Assembly: GCF_000719955.1 (NCBI RefSeq)
Contig: NZ_JOII01000010.1
Location: 128,984 to 192,983 of the forward strand
DNA length: 64,000 bases
Direction: 5' to 3'
DNA from: Streptomyces albidoflavus
GTDB lineage: Bacteria; Actinomycetota; Actinomycetes; Streptomycetales; Streptomycetaceae
Each line of letters starts with the position of its first letter. The first letter of the stretch is position 1. The notes beneath the pieces were generated by a model, which did not search any database, had not been told where the DNA came from, and saw only the letters and a program-made list of their open reading frames with translations. This document shows positions 33,493-42,582 of the stretch, one piece after another. A program made the position numbers and the translations under genes.

Positions 33493-35430
33493 ATGTCACA
33501 ACTACGCGCACCGGCCGCCAACCGGGCGGACCGCCGTGAGGGCGGCGGCCGGCACGGCAAGGCCGCCCAGCAGCTCCCCGAGGCGCACATACGGCCTCAG
33601 CTGCTGCGGATCGCGGTCCTGCCGGCCGTCGCGGTCTCCCTCGGCGGCGCCGCCGCGGTGCTCTTCGCGCTGCGTTCCGCCGACGGCGGCGGAACCGCCT
33701 CCCCGCTGCTCTGGGCGATCCTCGCCGGCGCCGCCGCCGTGGCCCTCACCGGGATCGCCGTCGCCGCCGTCGCCGCCGACCGCACCGCGCGGAACATCCT
33801 GGACCGCGCCGCGCAACTCCGCCGCACCAGCGCCCGCAACCAGGCCGAACTGCGCGATGTCCTCGACGCCCTCCGCCGGGGCGAGCAGCCCACCGCCCAG
33901 CAGCCGCCCCTCGCCCCGCGCGGCGACGGCTTCGACCTGCTCGGCGAGGAACTCCACCGCGCCCACCGGATGGCCGTCCACGCCGTGGTCCAGGCCGCCC
34001 AGCTCTCCAGCCAGGCCGGCAGCGAACAGAAGGTCGAGGTCTTCGTCAACCTCGCCCGGCGCCTGCAGTCCCTCGTCCACCGCGAGATCCAGCTCCTGGA
34101 CGAACTGGAGAACCAGGTCGAGGACCCCGACCTGCTCAAGGGCCTCTTCCACGTCGACCACCTCTCCACCCGCATCCGCCGCCACGCCGAGAACCTCGCC
34201 GTCCTCGGCGGCGCGATGTCCCGCCGCCAGTGGAGCAGGCCGGTCTCCATGACCGAGGTGCTGCGCTCCGCCATCGCCGAGGTCGAGCAGTACTCGCGGG
34301 TCAAGCTGGTGCCCCCGATCGACGGGGACGTACGCGGCCACGCCGTCGCCGACACCATCCACCTCCTCGCCGAACTGGTCGAGAACGCCACGGTGTTCTC
34401 CGCCCCCCACACCCAGGTCCTGCTGCGCGCCAGCCGCGTCGCCGCCGGGGTCGCCGTCGAGGTCGAGGACCGGGGCCTGGGCATGCCCGGCGACGAGCAG
34501 CGCCGGATGAACGCCCTGCTCGCCGACCCCGACCAGGTCAACGTCGCCAGCCTCCTCCAGGACGGCCGCATCGGCCTGTACGTGGTCGCCACCCTCGCCC
34601 GGCGCCACGGCATCGCGGTCCGCCTCCAGTCCAACATCTACGGCGGGACCCAGGCCGTCCTGGTGCTCCCCGCCACCCTGCTCGGCACGGTGCCCGACGC
34701 CCAGCCCGCCCCCGAGTCCCTCCCCGGCACGGCGGCGCCGGCCGCCCTCACCGGCGCCCCGGCGGCCGGTCAGCCCCTGCCCGACGTACCGCCGCCAGGA
34801 CCCGTGGCCGAGCAGCCGCTCGGGCCGCCCGCCCCGGCCCCGGTTCCGCCCGTAGTCGACGAGGAGCCCGCGCCGGCCGCCCCGTCCTTTGTCCCCGACC
34901 CCCCGGTGCCGGTCGCCCCGGACGAGGCTCCGGCGCCGCGCCCCGCCCCCGCCGACGGCACCCCGCCGCCCCTGCCGACCCGCACCACCCGGCGGCAGAC
35001 GGCCCCCCGGGGCCAGCACGCGGCGCCGCCCGAGGCCGGTCCCGAGCCGCGCGCCACCGTGCCCGGCCCGCGCACCCTGCCGGTCCGCGACACCCAGGAG
35101 CAGCGGCCGACCCCCGCCGAGGCCCGCCCCGGCATCCGGCCCGAGCACCGGGACACCGTCGAGGCCAACGCCGCCTCCCCCCTCGTCCTCGGCAGCACCC
35201 TCCAGGACCAGCCGCCCGAGCGGCCCAGCCTGCCCCGCCGCCGCGCCCAGGAACACCTCGCCCCGCAACTGCGCGACGGACCCGTCGCCCGCACCGGCGA
35301 ACTGCCCCACGTCAGCCACGACCCCGGGCTGATGGCCGCGTTCCGGCGGGGGATCGGCCTCGCCGAGACCCAGGACGAGCGCCCCGCCCACCCCGCGCCC
35401 GACAGCGGCCCCGCCCACCGGTCCGGGTGA
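33493..35430 (+). CDS. cvnA: Conservon sensor protein CvnA (histidine-kinase-like)
   Basis: A 645-residue membrane protein. Two membrane helices (about 38-60 and 70-95), a helical dimerisation region with SLVHREIQLLDELENQVED, then a GHKL ATPase with N-box LLAELVENATVFS, G1 VEDRGLGMPGDE and GRIGLYVVATLARRHG (about 290-395). A Pro-rich, probably disordered tail of about 240 residues follows. Conservon CvnA proteins sense an unknown signal and act on the small GTPase CvnD. Phosphotransfer has not been shown in general. ATG 33493 has GAGGA before it. First gene of the cvnA-B-C-D order. Confidence 0.92.
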   Translation: MSQLRAPAANRADRREGGGRHGKAAQQLPEAHIRPQLLRIAVLPAVAVSLGGAAAVLFALRSADGGGTASPLLWAILAGAAAVALTGIAVAAVAADRTARNILDRAAQLRRTSARNQAELRDVLDALRRGEQPTAQQPPLAPRGDGFDLLGEELHRAHRMAVHAVVQAAQLSSQAGSEQKVEVFVNLARRLQSLVHREIQLLDELENQVEDPDLLKGLFHVDHLSTRIRRHAENLAVLGGAMSRRQWSRPVSMTEVLRSAIAEVEQYSRVKLVPPIDGDVRGHAVADTIHLLAELVENATVFSAPHTQVLLRASRVAAGVAVEVEDRGLGMPGDEQRRMNALLADPDQVNVASLLQDGRIGLYVVATLARRHGIAVRLQSNIYGGTQAVLVLPATLLGTVPDAQPAPESLPGTAAPAALTGAPAAGQPLPDVPPPGPVAEQPLGPPAPAPVPPVVDEEPAPAAPSFVPDPPVPVAPDEAPAPRPAPADGTPPPLPTRTTRRQTAPRGQHAAPPEAGPEPRATVPGPRTLPVRDTQEQRPTPAEARPGIRPEHRDTVEANAASPLVLGSTLQDQPPERPSLPRRRAQEHLAPQLRDGPVARTGELPHVSHDPGLMAAFRRGIGLAETQDERPAHPAPDSGPAHRSG

Positions 35431-35512
35431 GGCGACGCCCCACTGCCCACCGCAGTCCCCACGTTCCCGTAGCCCCACAGGTTCCCCCATGTATGCAAGG
35501 AGTCGATCCACC

Positions 35513-35947
35513 ATGGCGAGCGATGCGCCGACCGGCCATGCCTCCGACCTCGACTGGCTGTTGAGCGGACTGGTCCAGCGGGTCCCGCACACCCACAGTG
35601 CCGTGCTGCTCTCCGCCGACGGTCTGGTCAAGTCCCTGCACGGCCTCGACCCGGACAGCGCCGACCACCTCGCCGCCCTCGCCTCGGGGCTCTACTCGCT
35701 CGGCCGCAGCGCCGGGGCGCGCTTCGGCGAGGGCGGCGACGTGCGCCAGGTCGTCGTCGAACTCGACAGCAGCCTGCTCTTCGTTTCCACCGCCGGGTCG
35801 GGCACCTGCCTGACCGTGCTGGCCGGACGCGAGGCCGACGCCGCCGTCCTCGGCTACGAGATGACGATGCTCGTCAAGAGCGTCCGGCCGTACCTGGTGA
35901 CCCCGCCGCGCCGGCAGGCCCCCGAACCCACGGCGATGAGGAACTGA
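35513..35947 (+). CDS. cvnB: Conservon protein CvnB, roadblock/LC7 domain
   Basis: A 144-residue roadblock/LC7 protein (DLDWLLSGLVQRVPHTHSAVLLSADGLVKS and LLFVSTAGSGTCLTVLAG). In bacteria such proteins regulate MglA-like GTPases, and here the partner is CvnD. The start ATG 35513 is chosen over 35489 because the family begins shortly before the DLDWLL motif. Confidence 0.93.
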   Translation: MASDAPTGHASDLDWLLSGLVQRVPHTHSAVLLSADGLVKSLHGLDPDSADHLAALASGLYSLGRSAGARFGEGGDVRQVVVELDSSLLFVSTAGSGTCLTVLAGREADAAVLGYEMTMLVKSVRPYLVTPPRRQAPEPTAMRN

Positions 35948-35949
35948 CC

Positions 35950-36321
35950 ATGGCCCTCCCGCAGGACGGGCCCTGGCTGGACGACGCGGCCGGGCGCCTC
36001 GTCCGCCCGTACACCGTCAGCGGCGGCCGGACCCGACCGACGACCGCGCTGGACCTGATGTCCCTGGTGATGTCCACCGGCACCCAGCCGCTCGGCTACC
36101 TCGGTCCCGAACACAGCGACGTCCTCGGGCTCTGCGAGGCGCCCACCTCCGTCGCCGAGGTCGCCGGGCAGCTGCGGCTGCCCGCCGTCGTCACCAAGGT
36201 CCTCCTCTCCGACCTGGTCGACTGCGGCGCCCTGACCACCCGGGCCCCCGACTACTTCCACCACCCCACCGACCGGTCCCTGCTGGAGGCAGTGCTCGAT
36301 GGACTACGACGACGGCTCTGA
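35950..36321 (+). CDS. cvnC: Conservon protein CvnC, DUF742
   Basis: A 123-residue DUF742 protein beginning near WLDDAAGRLVRPYTVSGGRT. A winged-helix-like region (VAEVAGQLRLPAVVTKVLLSDLVDCGALTTR) follows. The role is unknown, possibly an adaptor between sensor and GTPase. It starts 2 bp after cvnB and overlaps cvnD by 23 bp. Confidence 0.92.
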   Translation: MALPQDGPWLDDAAGRLVRPYTVSGGRTRPTTALDLMSLVMSTGTQPLGYLGPEHSDVLGLCEAPTSVAEVAGQLRLPAVVTKVLLSDLVDCGALTTRAPDYFHHPTDRSLLEAVLDGLRRRL

Positions 36322-36892
36322 CCCCTTTCCCACCGCGCTCAAGATCCTGGTCGCGGGCGGGTTCGGGGTCGGGAAGACCACCTTCGTGGGCGCGGTCAGC
36401 GAGATCGCCCCGCTCAGCACCGAGGAGCTCCTCACCACCATCAGCGCCGAGACGGACAGCCTGGAGGGCGTGGAGAACAAGACCACCACCACGGTGGCGA
36501 TGGACTTCGGCCGCATCACCCTCGACAGCCGCCACGTCCTGTACCTCTTCGGCACGCCGGGCCAGGAGCGCTTCTGGTTCATGTGGGACGAGCTGTCCGA
36601 GGGCGCGCTCGGCGCCGTCGTCCTCGCCGACACCCGGCGGCTGGAGGACTGCTTCGCCGCCGTCGACTTCTTCGAGCAGCGCGGGATGAGCTTCGTCGTC
36701 GCCGTCAACGAGTTCGACGGCGCCCACCGCTACGGCCCCGAGGAGGTGCGCGCCGCCCTCGACCTCGGCATCCACGTCCCCGTCATCCGCTGCGACGCCC
36801 GCATCTCCAGCTCGGCCGTGCAGACGCTGCTCACCCTGGTACGCCACCTCCTCGCCGGACACCCCGCCGAGAGCCAAGGAGCGCCCCTGTGA
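36299..36892 (+). CDS. cvnD: Conservon small GTPase CvnD
   Basis: A 197-residue Ras-like ATP/GTP-binding protein. G1 is AGGFGVGKTTF (19-29), G3 LFGTPGQERFWFMWDEL, and G4 AVNEFDG in place of NKxD, as in conservon GTPases. It is the likely switch of the cvn system. Translation is coupled to cvnC upstream, and by a 4-bp overlap to the GAF gene downstream. Confidence 0.94.
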   Translation: MDYDDGSDPFPTALKILVAGGFGVGKTTFVGAVSEIAPLSTEELLTTISAETDSLEGVENKTTTTVAMDFGRITLDSRHVLYLFGTPGQERFWFMWDELSEGALGAVVLADTRRLEDCFAAVDFFEQRGMSFVVAVNEFDGAHRYGPEEVRAALDLGIHVPVIRCDARISSSAVQTLLTLVRHLLAGHPAESQGAPL

Positions 36893-37443
36893 CCTTCGAC
36901 CCGCTCGGCCACCTCCTCCTGACCCCCGCCGACCCCGAGGCCCCGGCGCGCGAGGAGCGGCTGGGCAGGCTCGGCCTCGGCCACCACGCCGACGCCGGGC
37001 TCGACGCCTTCGCCACCCGCCTCGCCGACCTGACCCGCGCCCCGTACGCCATGGTCAACTTCATAGGCACCGGCGGGCAGTTCTTCGCCGGGCTGCACAC
37101 CCCGGCCGGGCCGCTCGCCGGGGGAGCCGCGCCCGCGAGCGCCTTCCGGCACATGGCCCGCGACCACGGCTACTGCCCGTACGTGGTGGTGCGGCGCAAG
37201 GCGCTGGTGCTGGAGGACGTCTGCGACTTCCCGCGCTTCGCCGGGAACCCGGTGGTCGACGAGATCGGCATCCGCTCCTACCTGGGCGCCCCGCTCATCG
37301 ACCGCACCGGCCTCGCCCTCGGCACCGTCTGCGTGGTGGACACCCAGCCGCGCCCCTGGGGCCGCGCGGGGCTCGACACCATCAAGGCGATGGCGGCCGA
37401 GCTGACCGAGCAGCTCCAGCGCCGCGACCCGGGAGGCCCCTGA
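36889..37443 (+). CDS. GAF domain protein, fifth gene of the conservon
   Basis: A 184-residue protein made of one GAF domain (DAFATRLADLTRAPYAMVNFIG to LGTVCVVDTQPRPWG). It resembles GAF proteins next to light- or redox-responsive regulators, and the Cys in HGYCPYVVV is conserved in that group as far as I recall. The start GTG 36889 has AAGGAG 8 bases before and overlaps the cvnD stop (GTGA). It is therefore part of the conservon and may carry the ligand-sensing function. Confidence 0.88.
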   Translation: MTFDPLGHLLLTPADPEAPAREERLGRLGLGHHADAGLDAFATRLADLTRAPYAMVNFIGTGGQFFAGLHTPAGPLAGGAAPASAFRHMARDHGYCPYVVVRRKALVLEDVCDFPRFAGNPVVDEIGIRSYLGAPLIDRTGLALGTVCVVDTQPRPWGRAGLDTIKAMAAELTEQLQRRDPGGP

Positions 37444-37452
37444 ACGCAGCCC

Positions 37453-37977
37453 TCACCGCTCGGCGGCGTACCGGAGCCGGAGCTGCCCGATCTCGGCGGC
37501 GTTCTTCATCAGCTCCGCGTTCACCCAGGCCGCCGTGTGCCCCACGGTCAGCCCCGTCTCCGCGTTCCACGGGTACGCCGAGGGGCGGTCCAGCGCCGCG
37601 TCGTCCAGGCCGTCGAGGACCGCCGTCCACTCCTCGCGCAGTTCCCGCAGCCAGGCGACGGCCGCCGCGCCCTCGCCCGGCCAGGCGATCTCCGTCCGCC
37701 CCGGTGGCTCGGTGCCGCGCACGTCGGCGATGGCGGTCGTCCACCACCAGCCGATGTGCCAGGTCAGCCAGGCGATCGTGGGGACGGGCACCGGGTCGGG
37801 CTCGCTCTCCGCCCAGTCCGGCCACCAGCGGCCGTCCGTGTCCTCGTGCACCGTCCAGCACAGGGCGGCCGGTTCGCGGAGGAAGTCGCCGGGTTCCAGC
37901 CGGTCCAGGTGGTAGGTGAAGAGCGACCAGGTCAGGTCGGCCTGCCAGCGCAGCAGCTCGGTCCGCGACGTACTCAT
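37453..37977 (-). CDS. DinB-family protein
   Basis: A 174-residue four-helix protein of the DinB/YfiT-like metalloenzyme fold. Conserved His residues fit metal ligands: AWLTWHIGWWWTTAIADV in the middle and LTVGHTAAWVNAELMKN near the C-terminus. Members include thiol S-transferases using mycothiol or bacillithiol, and the exact activity is unknown here. It converges on the GAF gene with 9 bp between stops. Confidence 0.85.
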   Translation of the reverse strand: MSTSRTELLRWQADLTWSLFTYHLDRLEPGDFLREPAALCWTVHEDTDGRWWPDWAESEPDPVPVPTIAWLTWHIGWWWTTAIADVRGTEPPGRTEIAWPGEGAAAVAWLRELREEWTAVLDGLDDAALDRPSAYPWNAETGLTVGHTAAWVNAELMKNAAEIGQLRLRYAAER

Positions 37978-38164
37978 CGGGCGATCCTGGCACGGCGCGC
38001 CCGCTCCCGCCGACTCCTTTTCCGCACGCCCCTGCCCGGCCGCCGTCAGGCCGTCGGCGCAGCCGAGGCATGAGCGGGCCCGTGACCGGGGAGGGGCAGG
38101 CAGAGCGCGCCCGGAGCACCCCGGGCGCCGACCGCCCCACACCGACCCCAGGGGAGCGCACCCG

Positions 38165-39112
38165 ATGACCAGCCAGCCCGCAGCCGGCTCGACCGCCCAC
38201 CGCCCGGGCGTCCTCAGCGCCCACGACGGAGTGGCCGTCGCCACCTACACCTGGCTGCCCGTGGGACGCCCCCGCGCCTTCGTCCAGATCGCCCACGGCG
38301 CCGCCGAACACGCCCAGCGCTACGACCGGTTCGCCCGCCACCTCACCGCGCACGGCTTCGGCGTCGTCGCCTCCGACCACCGGGGCCACGGGGCGACCGC
38401 GCCGCTCACCGGCGGGTTCGGCGTCACCGGCGAGGACGGCTGGCGCTCGGTCGTCACCGACCTCAAGGCCGTCGGCGACCAGCTCAGGGCCCTGTACCCG
38501 GGCGCCCCCGTCCTCCTGCTCGGCCACAGCATGGGCTCCATGCTGGCCCGCGACTACGCCCAGGAGTACCCGGACGACCTCGCCGGACTCCTGCTCACCG
38601 GGACCTTCCGCGCCCTGCCCGGGGCGGACCCCGCACGCGACACCGCCCGCCTGGAGCGGGAGATCGAGGCCCACGGCCCCGGGCACATCTCCTCCTTCGT
38701 CCCGGAACTCTTCGCCGCCTTCAACGAGCCCTACCCGCACCGCACCGGCTACGAATGGCTCTCCCGCGACGAGGCCGAGGTCGACGCCTACGCCGCCGAC
38801 GAGGCGTGCGGGTTCCCCTTCAGCGCCGGGTTCAGCCTCGACTGGGTCCGCGCCTCCCAGAAGGTCAACGACCCCGCCAACCTCGCCCGGATGCCCGCCG
38901 ACCTGCCCGTGCACGTCGCGGTCGGCTCCGACGACCCCTGCCACCAGTCGATGGCCCAGGTCGACGCCCTCCTCGCCGACCTGCGCGGCGCGGGCGTCGA
39001 GGACCTCACCTTCACGGCGTACGAGGGCGCTCGGCACGAGATCCTCAACGAGACCAACCGCGACGAGGTCCAGGGCGACCTGACCCGCTGGCTCGACGCG
39101 CACGCGCTCTGA
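38165..39112 (+). CDS. Alpha/beta hydrolase (monoacylglycerol lipase/lysophospholipase-like)
   Basis: A 315-residue serine hydrolase. HGAAEHAQRYDRFARHLTAHGFGVVASDHRGHG, nucleophile VLLLGHSMGSML, Asp in VAVGSDDPCHQ and His in GARHEILNE. This is the monoglyceride lipase/lysophospholipase group. No signal peptide, so it is cytoplasmic. ATG 38165 with GGGGAG upstream is preferred to the long upstream frame. Confidence 0.88.
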   Translation: MTSQPAAGSTAHRPGVLSAHDGVAVATYTWLPVGRPRAFVQIAHGAAEHAQRYDRFARHLTAHGFGVVASDHRGHGATAPLTGGFGVTGEDGWRSVVTDLKAVGDQLRALYPGAPVLLLGHSMGSMLARDYAQEYPDDLAGLLLTGTFRALPGADPARDTARLEREIEAHGPGHISSFVPELFAAFNEPYPHRTGYEWLSRDEAEVDAYAADEACGFPFSAGFSLDWVRASQKVNDPANLARMPADLPVHVAVGSDDPCHQSMAQVDALLADLRGAGVEDLTFTAYEGARHEILNETNRDEVQGDLTRWLDAHAL

Positions 39113-39156
39113 ACGGCGGCGCGCCCGCTGTCGGTGCCGTCGCCTACCCTCCCGCC

Positions 39157-39516
39157 ATGGCCGAAGCCCAGGACGCCCGCACCATCGCCCTCTCCCTCCC
39201 CGAGACCACCGAGAAGATCGCCTGGTCCATGCCGACCTTCCGGGTCGCGGGGAAGATGTACGCCACCATGCCCGAGGACGAGACCTCCATCGCCGTCCGC
39301 TGCCCCAAGGAGGAGCGCGGCGAACTGGTCCTCGCCGAACCGGAGAAGTTCTGGGTCGCCGGCCACGAGGCGTCCTCGGCCTGGGTCCGGGTCCGCCTCG
39401 CCGCCGTCGACGACCTCGCCGAACTCCGCGACATCCTCACCGACTCCTGGCGCCAGGCCGCGCCCGGCCGCCTTCTGGAGGCCCACCCGGACCTGGCCGC
39501 GCCGGGCGGCGGCTGA
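39157..39516 (+). CDS. MmcQ/YjbR family protein
   Basis: A 119-residue CyaY-like-fold protein. LSLPETTEKIAWSMPTFRVAGKMYATM and the end VDDLAELRDILTDSWRQAAP are diagnostic. Such proteins are often called DNA-binding from structural similarity, but their role is unknown. It is 45 bp after the hydrolase gene and may be co-transcribed with it. Confidence 0.9.
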   Translation: MAEAQDARTIALSLPETTEKIAWSMPTFRVAGKMYATMPEDETSIAVRCPKEERGELVLAEPEKFWVAGHEASSAWVRVRLAAVDDLAELRDILTDSWRQAAPGRLLEAHPDLAAPGGG

Positions 39517-39623
39517 GCCGGCCCGGCCGGAAAACGGCGCGCCCTCCGCTCCCGCCCGTGGCATGATCCCGCCCGGGCGGGGCGGGCGGAGCCGCCGCCC
39601 GACAGCGAGGAGGGCGGAAGGAC

Positions 39624-40940
39624 ATGGCGGCAGCGACCGAGGCGGAGGCCGGCCCGGACCCGCGGCCCCGCCGGGGCTTCTGGTCCCGAGACTTCGGCCT
39701 CTTCTTCACCGCCCGCGCGGTCGCCAAGCTCGGCGACACCATGCTCCCCGTCGCCCTCGCCGCCGGCCTCCTTCTGCACGGGTACGGCGCGGGCGCCGTC
39801 GGCCTCGCCATGGCCTCCTCGGTCGCCTGCTTCGCGAGCCTGGTGATCTTCGGCGGGGTCGTCGCCGACCGGGTCAGCACCCGGCTGCTGATGATCGGCG
39901 CCGACGCCGTCCGGCTGGTCACCCAGACGCTCGCCGCCGTCATGTTCTTCACCGGCCACGTCGTCCTGTGGCAGCTCTGCGTCATCGGCGCCCTCAACGG
40001 CGCGGCGGCCGCCCTCTTCCAGCCCGGCGTCGCCAGCACCGTGCCCCGCCTCGCCCGCGACGTGCAGGGCGCCAACGGCGCCATCCGCGTCGCCGAGTCG
40101 GTGATGTCGCTGGCAGGCCCGGCCGCCGCCGGCATGCTCGTCGCCTTCGTCTCACCCGGCGGCGTCTTCGCCGCCCACGCCGCCACCTACGGCCTCAGCG
40201 CCCTCTGCCTGGTCCTGCTGCGCCTGCCGCCCGCCGCCCCCCGCACCGCCCCCGGCAAGGGCGGCGCCGCCTTCCGCCGGGACCTCGTCGAGGGGTGGCG
40301 CGAGTTCCGCTCCCGCACCTGGCTGTGGGGGGTCATCGCGATCTGGGGGCTGTTCATGCTGGCGGTCTCCGGCCCCGCCGTCCCGCTGGTCGCCGCCGAC
40401 GTCGTCCAGGAGCACGGCCCGCGCGCCTACGGCCTGGTCAACTCCGCCCTCGGCGCCGGCACCGTCGTCGGCGGCCTGCTGGCGCTGCGCGCCCGGCCCC
40501 GCCGGATGCTGCGCGCCGGGGCCTTCGCCGTCCTCGGCTTCGGCCTTTTCCCGGGCACCGTCGGGGCGGGGCTGGGGGTGCCGGCCATGTGCGCGGGCGC
40601 CGCCGTGGCCGGCGCCGGCATGTCCTTCTGGGGCGTCATGTGGGCCACCAGCGTCCAGACCCAGGTCCGCCCCGAGGTGCTCAACCGCATTCACGCCTAC
40701 GACGTGGCCGGCTCGCTGGCCATGATGCCGGTCGGCCAGGCCCTGGCCGGCCCCGCCGCGGGCCTCCTCGGCACCGACGTGGTCCTCGTCTCCGGCGGCC
40801 TGCTGACCCTGGTCGTCGGCGCGCTCCTGCTCGGCGTCCCCGCCATCCGGAACCTGGAGCGCGCCGAGGACCGGCCCGTCGCGGGTTCCCCCGTGCCCGC
40901 GCCCGGCTCCACTCCCGCTACGACGCCAGGAAGGCGCTGA
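39624..40940 (+). CDS. MFS transporter
   Basis: A 438-residue, 12-helix transporter of the MFS_3/drug efflux-like group: FGLFFTARAVAKLGDTMLPVALA at the first helix and GGVVADRVSTRLLMIGADAVRL in the loop 2-3 motif A position. Substrate unknown. It has a short Pro/Thr tail, of which the final 23 bp overlap the convergent transketolase gene. Confidence 0.88.
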   Translation: MAAATEAEAGPDPRPRRGFWSRDFGLFFTARAVAKLGDTMLPVALAAGLLLHGYGAGAVGLAMASSVACFASLVIFGGVVADRVSTRLLMIGADAVRLVTQTLAAVMFFTGHVVLWQLCVIGALNGAAAALFQPGVASTVPRLARDVQGANGAIRVAESVMSLAGPAAAGMLVAFVSPGGVFAAHAATYGLSALCLVLLRLPPAAPRTAPGKGGAAFRRDLVEGWREFRSRTWLWGVIAIWGLFMLAVSGPAVPLVAADVVQEHGPRAYGLVNSALGAGTVVGGLLALRARPRRMLRAGAFAVLGFGLFPGTVGAGLGVPAMCAGAAVAGAGMSFWGVMWATSVQTQVRPEVLNRIHAYDVAGSLAMMPVGQALAGPAAGLLGTDVVLVSGGLLTLVVGALLLGVPAIRNLERAEDRPVAGSPVPAPGSTPATTPGRR

Positions 40941-41829
40941 TGTCCCGGCGCAGCGAGGCCGCGTCCAGGCCGTGCGCGGCGTCGTGCTCCTCGGCCCGCC
41001 CGTAGCGCCGCAGCTCCTCCTTGCCCACGCCGAGCCCCAGCAGCCGGTGCGGCACCACGGAGAGCGCCTCGTCGGCGGCGCGCACCGAGGTCCCGGCCAG
41101 GTAGGGCTCGACCAGCACCACCTGGGCCGTCCCCCGGTCCGGGTCGATGGCCGCCCGGCGCAGCCCCGCCGCGTCGAAGGGCCGCACGGTCGTCGCGTAC
41201 AGCACGGTCAGGTCGAGCCCCTCGGTCGCCGCGAGGACCGTGTCCAGCACCGGCCCGACCGCGACCACGGCCGCCCCGGAACGGCCCTCTCGCACCTGCC
41301 GGAACCGGGTGCCGTCGAGGGCTCGCCCCTCGGCGTTGGTCCGCTCGGAGAGACGTACGTACACCTTGTCGTCCCCGGCGGCGACGGCGGCGCGGACCAG
41401 CGCCTCGGCCTCGTCCGGGTGGCCGGGGACGTGCACCGTCCAGCCGGGGAGGGTGTCGAGGAGGGCCACGTCGCCGGGGGACATGTGGGTGTAGCCGCCG
41501 GAGGGCATGTCGTAGGAGGCGCCGGAGCTGACCAGCACGCCGCCCACGCCCTGGTGGCCGAAGTCGAGCTTGACCTGCTCGAAGGGCCGCTCCACCAGGA
41601 ACGACGCGAAGGTGTGCAGCACCGGGCGCAGCCCGGACAGGGCGAGTCCGGCGCCCGCGGAGACGAGGAGCTGTTCGCGGATGCCGACGTTGACGACGCG
41701 GTCGGGGTGGGCCGTGATCGCGCCCTGGAGCCGGTCCCGGCTGATCTCGGCGATGACCAGGGCGACGCGCGGGTCGGCGTCCATCAGCTGGTGCACGGTG
41801 TCCGCGAAGCGGTCGCGCATGGAGTCCAC
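40918..41829 (-). CDS. Transketolase C-terminal subunit
   Basis: A 303-residue protein equal to the pyrimidine-binding and C-terminal domains of transketolase. VNVGIREQLLVSAGAGLALSG contains the catalytic Glu that contacts thiamine N1', and it is followed by HTFASFLVERPFEQVKLDFGHQGVGGV and YTHMSPGDVALL. It needs the partner encoded upstream. Split transketolases occur in secondary-metabolite and sugar pathways of actinobacteria. Starts with ATG 41829 and lies 51 bp after the first subunit. Confidence 0.9.
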   Translation of the reverse strand: MDSMRDRFADTVHQLMDADPRVALVIAEISRDRLQGAITAHPDRVVNVGIREQLLVSAGAGLALSGLRPVLHTFASFLVERPFEQVKLDFGHQGVGGVLVSSGASYDMPSGGYTHMSPGDVALLDTLPGWTVHVPGHPDEAEALVRAAVAAGDDKVYVRLSERTNAEGRALDGTRFRQVREGRSGAAVVAVGPVLDTVLAATEGLDLTVLYATTVRPFDAAGLRRAAIDPDRGTAQVVLVEPYLAGTSVRAADEALSVVPHRLLGLGVGKEELRRYGRAEEHDAAHGLDAASLRRDISAFLAS

Positions 41830-41880
41830 GGGAAGGTCCTTTCGGGAGGTGGTGCGGGGGAGGGGTGGTGCCGGGGCCGG

Positions 41881-42576
41881 TCAGCGGCTCACGCGGGCCA
41901 CCACGACGTGCGGGCGGCCGGGGTGGGGCGCGGTGAAGGCCCGGTACAGCGCCTCGTGGTCGTGGCCGTCGACGGTCTCCGCCGACCAGCCGGCCACCGC
42001 GAAGCGGGCCGCGAGGTGGCCGGGGGCGGCGTGGCTGGCGGAGGCGTTGTCGACCACCACGGTGTGCAGCGACCCCAGCCCGGTCAGCCCCGCGAAGGTG
42101 ATCGCCTCGTCGTTGGAGCCCTCGTCCAGCTCGGCGTCGCCCGTCATCACCCAGACCGCAGGCTCCGTCAGCCCCTGCGCCCGCAGCCCGAGGGCCACCC
42201 CGACGCCGATCGGCAGCCCGTGCCCGAGCGAGCCGCTGCCGATCTCCACCCCCGGCACCAGCGTCCGGTCCGGATGGTGGCCGAGCGGCGAGGTGAACCC
42301 GCCGAAGCCGGGCAGCCACGCCTCGGGGAAGAAACCGCGTGCGGCGAGGACCGCGTAGTACGCCATCGGGCCGTGGCCCTTGGAGAGCAGGAACCGGTCC
42401 CGCCCCGGGGCCTCGGCGGTCTCCGGCGTGACGCGGAGCACCCGGTCGTACAGCACCCAGAGCGGGTCGAGGGTGGAGGTGGCCGCCGCGGAGTGCTTCT
42501 CGTCGCCGGTCTGGAGGCTCATGAGGCGGGGGATGTCGGCGTAGGACGTGGCCGTGCCCGCAGTGGTGGACGTCAT
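41881..42576 (-). CDS. Transketolase N-terminal (thiamine diphosphate-binding) subunit
   Basis: A 231-residue protein with SKGHGPMAYYAVLAARGFF, GSGSLGHGLPIGVGVALGLRAQG and the ThDP-Mg site MTGDAELDEGSNDEAITFAG to VVVDNASASH. It is shorter than most N-terminal subunits (about 270-290). The start ATG 42574-42576 lies 6 bases after a -10-like element, so the transcript is probably leaderless. An upstream in-frame TTG (42597) is inside the operator. With its partner it transfers two-carbon ketol units, possibly refilling NADPH-related sugar pools under redox stress. Confidence 0.88.
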   Translation of the reverse strand: MTSTTAGTATSYADIPRLMSLQTGDEKHSAAATSTLDPLWVLYDRVLRVTPETAEAPGRDRFLLSKGHGPMAYYAVLAARGFFPEAWLPGFGGFTSPLGHHPDRTLVPGVEIGSGSLGHGLPIGVGVALGLRAQGLTEPAVWVMTGDAELDEGSNDEAITFAGLTGLGSLHTVVVDNASASHAAPGHLAARFAVAGWSAETVDGHDHEALYRAFTAPHPGRPHVVVARVSR

Positions 42577-42582
42577 GTGATC

